NCBI GenBank assembly: GCA_046719185.1
Contig: JBDNDK010000037.1
Location: forward strand, 1 to 16,574
Reading direction: 5' to 3'
DNA length: 16,574 nucleotides
Source of the DNA: JBDNDK01 sp046719185
Lineage (GTDB): Bacteria; Armatimonadota; UBA5829
Shown: positions 13,915-16,574 of the stretch, one piece after another
Layout: every line of letters begins with the position of its first letter
Numbering within the stretch: the first letter of the stretch is position 1
Made by a program: the position numbers and the translations under genes
Notes under the pieces: model-generated
Databases searched by the model: none
Told to the model about the DNA's origin: nothing
Seen by the model: only the letters and a program-made list of their open reading frames with translations

Positions 13915-16068
13915 TTAGTTCTTTTCCAAATTTTCAAATGCCACCAATAGTTTTTGTATTCCACAGTTGTCAAATGCAATTGTTACTTGCTCATTGGTTC
14001 CTTCGCCTTTAGAGTTTAATACAATACCCTTGCCATACTTTTCATGCACCACTTTTTGACCGGGTTTGTATGTGGAAGCAGTTGTTGGTCTTGTGGTTCT
14101 TATCTCTTGTTTCCAGTTGTTGTCAGCAGTTCTTTTGCCGTTTGGTTTTTGTGCTATTAAATTAGCTGGGATTTCTTCTAAAAATCTAGATGGATCATTA
14201 GTGGTGAGCTGTCCCATTTGGTTTCTTTGATGTGCATAGGTGAATATCAGCTGCTCTTTTGCTCTTGTCATGCCTACATAGCATAATCTTCTTTCTTCTT
14301 CCATTTCTTCTCTGTCATTAAGGGCTCTTCTATGAGGAAAGATGCCTTCTTCCAAGCCAACAATATATACAATAGGAAATTCCAATCCTTTAGCAGCATG
14401 CAAAGTCATCATAGTTACTGCATTATCTAATGAATCATAACTATCCACATCAGATATTAAGGCAACTTGCTCTAAAAATGCAGAGAGACTAGAGTCCGTA
14501 TTATCTCTCACAAAATATTTGGTAACATTTATCAGTTCATACACATTTTCAATTCTGCTTCTGGCTTCCATTGTTTTCTCTTCTTCCATTGCATTTATGT
14601 AGCCTGTGCGTTCTATAATCTCAGTGGTGAGGTTATCTACTGTAACTATCTGGCTCATATTGTGGAATCTTCCAATCATAGCATAAAAGTCAGCCATTGC
14701 ATTTTTTGCTTTTGCTGTAATATCAATATCATCTAATTTTCCTAGTGCATCAAAGAGTTTTATTCCGTTTTGCTTTGCATATTCAGATAGCTTTGTGATT
14801 GAAGAAGGACCAATCCCTCTGGAGGGAGTGTTTATCACTCTTTTTAGACTGAGTGTTTCATAAGGATTAAGAGCAAGTTTTAGATATGCAATAATATCTT
14901 TTACTTCTCTTCTATCAAAGAATTTTAGAGAGCCAATGAGCTTGTATGGTATTTTATATTTCATCATTGCTTCTTCAAAGACTCTAGATTGTGCATTAGT
15001 TCTATATAATATAGCAAAGTCTTGATAAGTTTTTTGTTCATAGGCTATTTTTTTTGAAATATCTTCTGCAATTCTATATGCTTCATCAAGTTCATGCAGA
15101 CAATCTATGATAATTATTTTTTCTCCTTCATCATTGTGTGTCCATATTTTTTTATCTGCTCTGCCTTTGTTTCTTTTAACCAGATTATATGCAGCATTTA
15201 GAATTGTTTTTGTTGATCTATAATTTTGTTCAAGCTTATATATTGTGGCATTAGGATAATCTTTCTCAAATTGGAGAATAATACTAATATCAGCACCTCT
15301 CCATTTATATATGGATTGGTCATCATCACCCACACAAAAGATATTTTTATGTTTATCAGATATTGTGCTCACAAGTTGGTATTGAGAATAGTTAATATCC
15401 TGATATTCATCAACTAATACATACTCAAATCTATTTTGATAATGCTCAAGGACATCTTTATCATTTCTCAACATTAAAACAGTTTTCATTATAAGGTCAT
15501 CAAAATCAAGAGCACTGTTTTGCTGCAGTCTGTTTTGATACTCTATATATACTCTTCTGGCTATACTTTCAACAGGACCAGAGAAGTATTTTTCAAATAA
15601 ATCTGGAGTAATTAATCTTTCTTTTGCTTTTGAAATTAGCTCAAGTATTCTTCTAGGATTATATTCCTTAGTATCTATTTCCATATCGGACATACATTCT
15701 TTGATGCAGACAAGTTGGTCATAGTCATCATATATCGTGAAATGTTTGCTGATGCCTGCAGTTTGTGCATTCTCTCTTAATATTCTCACACATATTCCAT
15801 GAAACGTGCCTGCCCATAACTGCTTTGAATCATGACCTAGAATCTGTTCAATTCTTTCTTTCATTTCATTAGCAGCTTTGTTTGTGAATGTTACTGCCAA
15901 AATATTGTATGGATGAACATTATGATTAAGCAAAAGGTTTGCTATTCTGTGAGTGAGAACTCTTGTTTTACCGCTTCCAGCACCTGCAAATACCAACACG
16001 GGTCCGGTGGTATGCAAAACAGCTGATTTTTGTGTTTCATTGAGATTATTTAATATTATGTTATTCAT
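13915..16068 (-). CDS. pcrA: ATP-dependent DNA helicase PcrA/UvrD
   Basis: The 717 residues are the normal length for this superfamily 1A 3'-5' helicase, used in nucleotide excision repair, replication restart and removal of RecA filaments. All motifs are in order: Q motif LNETQKSAV, Walker A FAGAGSGKT (27-35), Ia TFTNKAANEM, II VDEYQD (219-224), III GDDDQSIYKWRGAD (247-260), IV QNYRST (281-286), V TLHAAKGLEFPIVYIVGLEE and VI LCYVGMTRAKEQL. The C-terminal GQKVVHEKYGKGIVLNSKGE is the Tudor-like domain of the PcrA subgroup that contacts RNA polymerase. No Shine-Dalgarno site is seen; a TGTTATAAT ends nine bases before the ATG, suggesting a leaderless mRNA. A downstream operon may be partly co-transcribed. 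Confidence 0.95.
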   Translation of the reverse strand: MNNIILNNLNETQKSAVLHTTGPVLVFAGAGSGKTRVLTHRIANLLLNHNVHPYNILAVTFTNKAANEMKERIEQILGHDSKQLWAGTFHGICVRILRENAQTAGISKHFTIYDDYDQLVCIKECMSDMEIDTKEYNPRRILELISKAKERLITPDLFEKYFSGPVESIARRVYIEYQNRLQQNSALDFDDLIMKTVLMLRNDKDVLEHYQNRFEYVLVDEYQDINYSQYQLVSTISDKHKNIFCVGDDDQSIYKWRGADISIILQFEKDYPNATIYKLEQNYRSTKTILNAAYNLVKRNKGRADKKIWTHNDEGEKIIIIDCLHELDEAYRIAEDISKKIAYEQKTYQDFAILYRTNAQSRVFEEAMMKYKIPYKLIGSLKFFDRREVKDIIAYLKLALNPYETLSLKRVINTPSRGIGPSSITKLSEYAKQNGIKLFDALGKLDDIDITAKAKNAMADFYAMIGRFHNMSQIVTVDNLTTEIIERTGYINAMEEEKTMEARSRIENVYELINVTKYFVRDNTDSSLSAFLEQVALISDVDSYDSLDNAVTMMTLHAAKGLEFPIVYIVGLEEGIFPHRRALNDREEMEEERRLCYVGMTRAKEQLIFTYAHQRNQMGQLTTNDPSRFLEEIPANLIAQKPNGKRTADNNWKQEIRTTRPTTASTYKPGQKVVHEKYGKGIVLNSKGEGTNEQVTIAFDNCGIQKLLVAFENLEKN

Positions 16069-16077
16069 AGTGGATAT

Positions 16078-16086
16078 ATTATAACA
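16078..16086 (-). promoter_or_regulatory. Extended -10 promoter immediately upstream of pcrA
   Basis: On the minus strand this is TGTTATAAT, a perfect extended -10, ending nine bases before the pcrA ATG. The leader would be three bases or fewer. No clear -35. Confidence 0.55.
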
Positions 16087-16180
16087 AAATAAGCAGATGA
16101 TTATGGGTTATATATTGCATAAAAAATAAAAAGCTGTGTTAAGGGTTGTTACCTTGATAGGAGCAACAATGTAACTCACA

Positions 16181-16233
16181 ACGAAGTGAAAAGTCTTTTT
16201 TATTTCACCTGAGCGAAGCGATAGGGTCTTTTA
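16181..16233. repeat. REP-like intergenic repeat, two imperfect tandem units
   Basis: CGAAGTGAAAAGTCTTTT and CGAAGCGATAGGGTCTTTT lie 32 bases apart with related flanks (CTCAC and TTCACC). The GAGCGAAGCG core resembles dispersed intergenic repeats seen in many bacteria. It lies between the convergent-side end of the TPR gene and the pcrA start and contains no ORF. Confidence 0.5.
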
Positions 16234-16283
16234 TGATTGAAATTATATCATACTGCAAAATTGCAGGGAATTATAACCAAAAT

Positions 16284-16514
16284 TTATGCTGCTTTGTGCT
16301 CATTGGACATTATCATTTTTACAAATTCAATGTTGTTTATTGCTTCATGATAATCTGGTCTGAGTCTAACTGCATTTTCATAAGCCTGCAAAGCAGATGT
16401 AAATTTACCTGTGTGATAGTAGCAATTTCCCAGTGCCAAATATCCCGGAGCATGGTCTGGTGCAAATGATAGTCCTGTTTCGTATGATTTTATAGCTTGG
16501 TCCTTCGAACGCAT
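16284..16514 (-). CDS. TPR-repeat protein, C-terminal fragment
   Basis: The frame ends at a TAA at 16284 and contains one complete tetratricopeptide repeat (residues about 22-55: APGYLALGNCYYHTGKF then TSALQAYENAVRLRPDY) and the end of an earlier one (QAIKSYETGLSFAPDH), so it is the C-terminal end of a TPR scaffold protein. The open frame can start at an ATG at 16514, but that ATG lies in a GC-rich block that begins near 16508 and contains an in-frame TGA just upstream. The real N terminus has probably been lost at this junction, and the first five or so residues shown are not native. TPR domains mediate protein-protein contacts; the partner is unknown. Confidence 0.7.
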   Translation of the reverse strand: MRSKDQAIKSYETGLSFAPDHAPGYLALGNCYYHTGKFTSALQAYENAVRLRPDYHEAINNIEFVKMIMSNEHKAA

Positions 16515-16574
16515 CCTCGCGCTCCGCCTGCAGACTCAGCACGGCACGAATGCCGAGCGAGTGCAACTGAGGCC
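16509..16574. other. GC-rich edge segment, possible chimeric junction
   Basis: Of the last 64 bases, 43 are G or C, against roughly one third in the rest of the window. The switch occurs inside the TPR repeat frame. On the plus strand the segment has an open frame (FERILALRLQTQ...), consistent with coding DNA from another, GC-rich source. Confidence 0.6.

Noticed and set aside
1..16574. CRISPR array, prophage or insertion sequence
   Set aside because: No regularly spaced repeats, phage structural genes, integrase or complete transposase were seen in any frame.

Overview
The window is AT-rich bacterial chromosomal DNA. It carries a type I restriction-modification locus, four tRNA genes, a metal-permease pair, two secreted glycoside hydrolases, a sugar oxidoreductase/isomerase pair and a PcrA/UvrD helicase. 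Promoters and Shine-Dalgarno sites are ordinary sigma70 type. The host cannot be named from sequence alone. The two glycoside hydrolases carry C-terminal beta-rich modules (pattern GIRV...GD.VN.TG) that I associate with Armatimonadota-like and other polysaccharide-degrading lineages; this is a weak inference from memory.

Left edge (1-2810, minus strand): an hsd operon reading hsdM, a RhuM-family ORF, a HEPN-domain protein, then hsdS, which runs off the window. hsdM has an in-frame amber codon at codon 77. The RhuM ORF ends about where its C-terminal half (often Fic/Doc-like) should begin. An exact 18-bp direct repeat brackets the RhuM ORF, and each copy supplies the ribosome binding site and start of the next gene. 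The accessory genes between hsdM and hsdS therefore look like inserted or reshuffled cassettes, and the HEPN protein is a candidate RNase guard of the restriction system. Next come two tRNA-Gln genes (TTG and CTG anticodons) behind one near-consensus promoter.

Centre-left (3151-5207, minus): a YcgR/ArsP-type permease (PF03773 family) followed by its usual DUF1980/TIGR03943 partner, then upstream a 65-residue conserved-looking small protein with its own terminator.

Centre (5570-10750, plus): two exported glycoside hydrolases. The first is GH5-like with an FN3-like domain and two C-terminal modules. The second is a GH51-like arabinofuranosidase with N-terminal beta-sandwich domains and one related C-terminal module. 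Each has its own terminator; the second also has a strong promoter. They probably act on plant hemicellulose outside the cell.

Centre-right (10884-11055, minus): tRNA-Val and tRNA-Asp behind a perfect TTGACA-17-TATAAT promoter, then a poorly coding stretch with a weak HTH-like ORF and a 75-bp inverted-repeat element. Right part (11695-16068, minus): a Gfo/Idh/MocA oxidoreductase and a sugar-phosphate-isomerase-like TIM barrel in one operon ending at a strong terminator, preceded by pcrA. Right edge: a REP-like intergenic repeat and the C-terminal end of a TPR protein. The TPR frame breaks at an abrupt switch to GC-rich sequence in the last ~65 bases, which looks like a foreign or chimeric junction.
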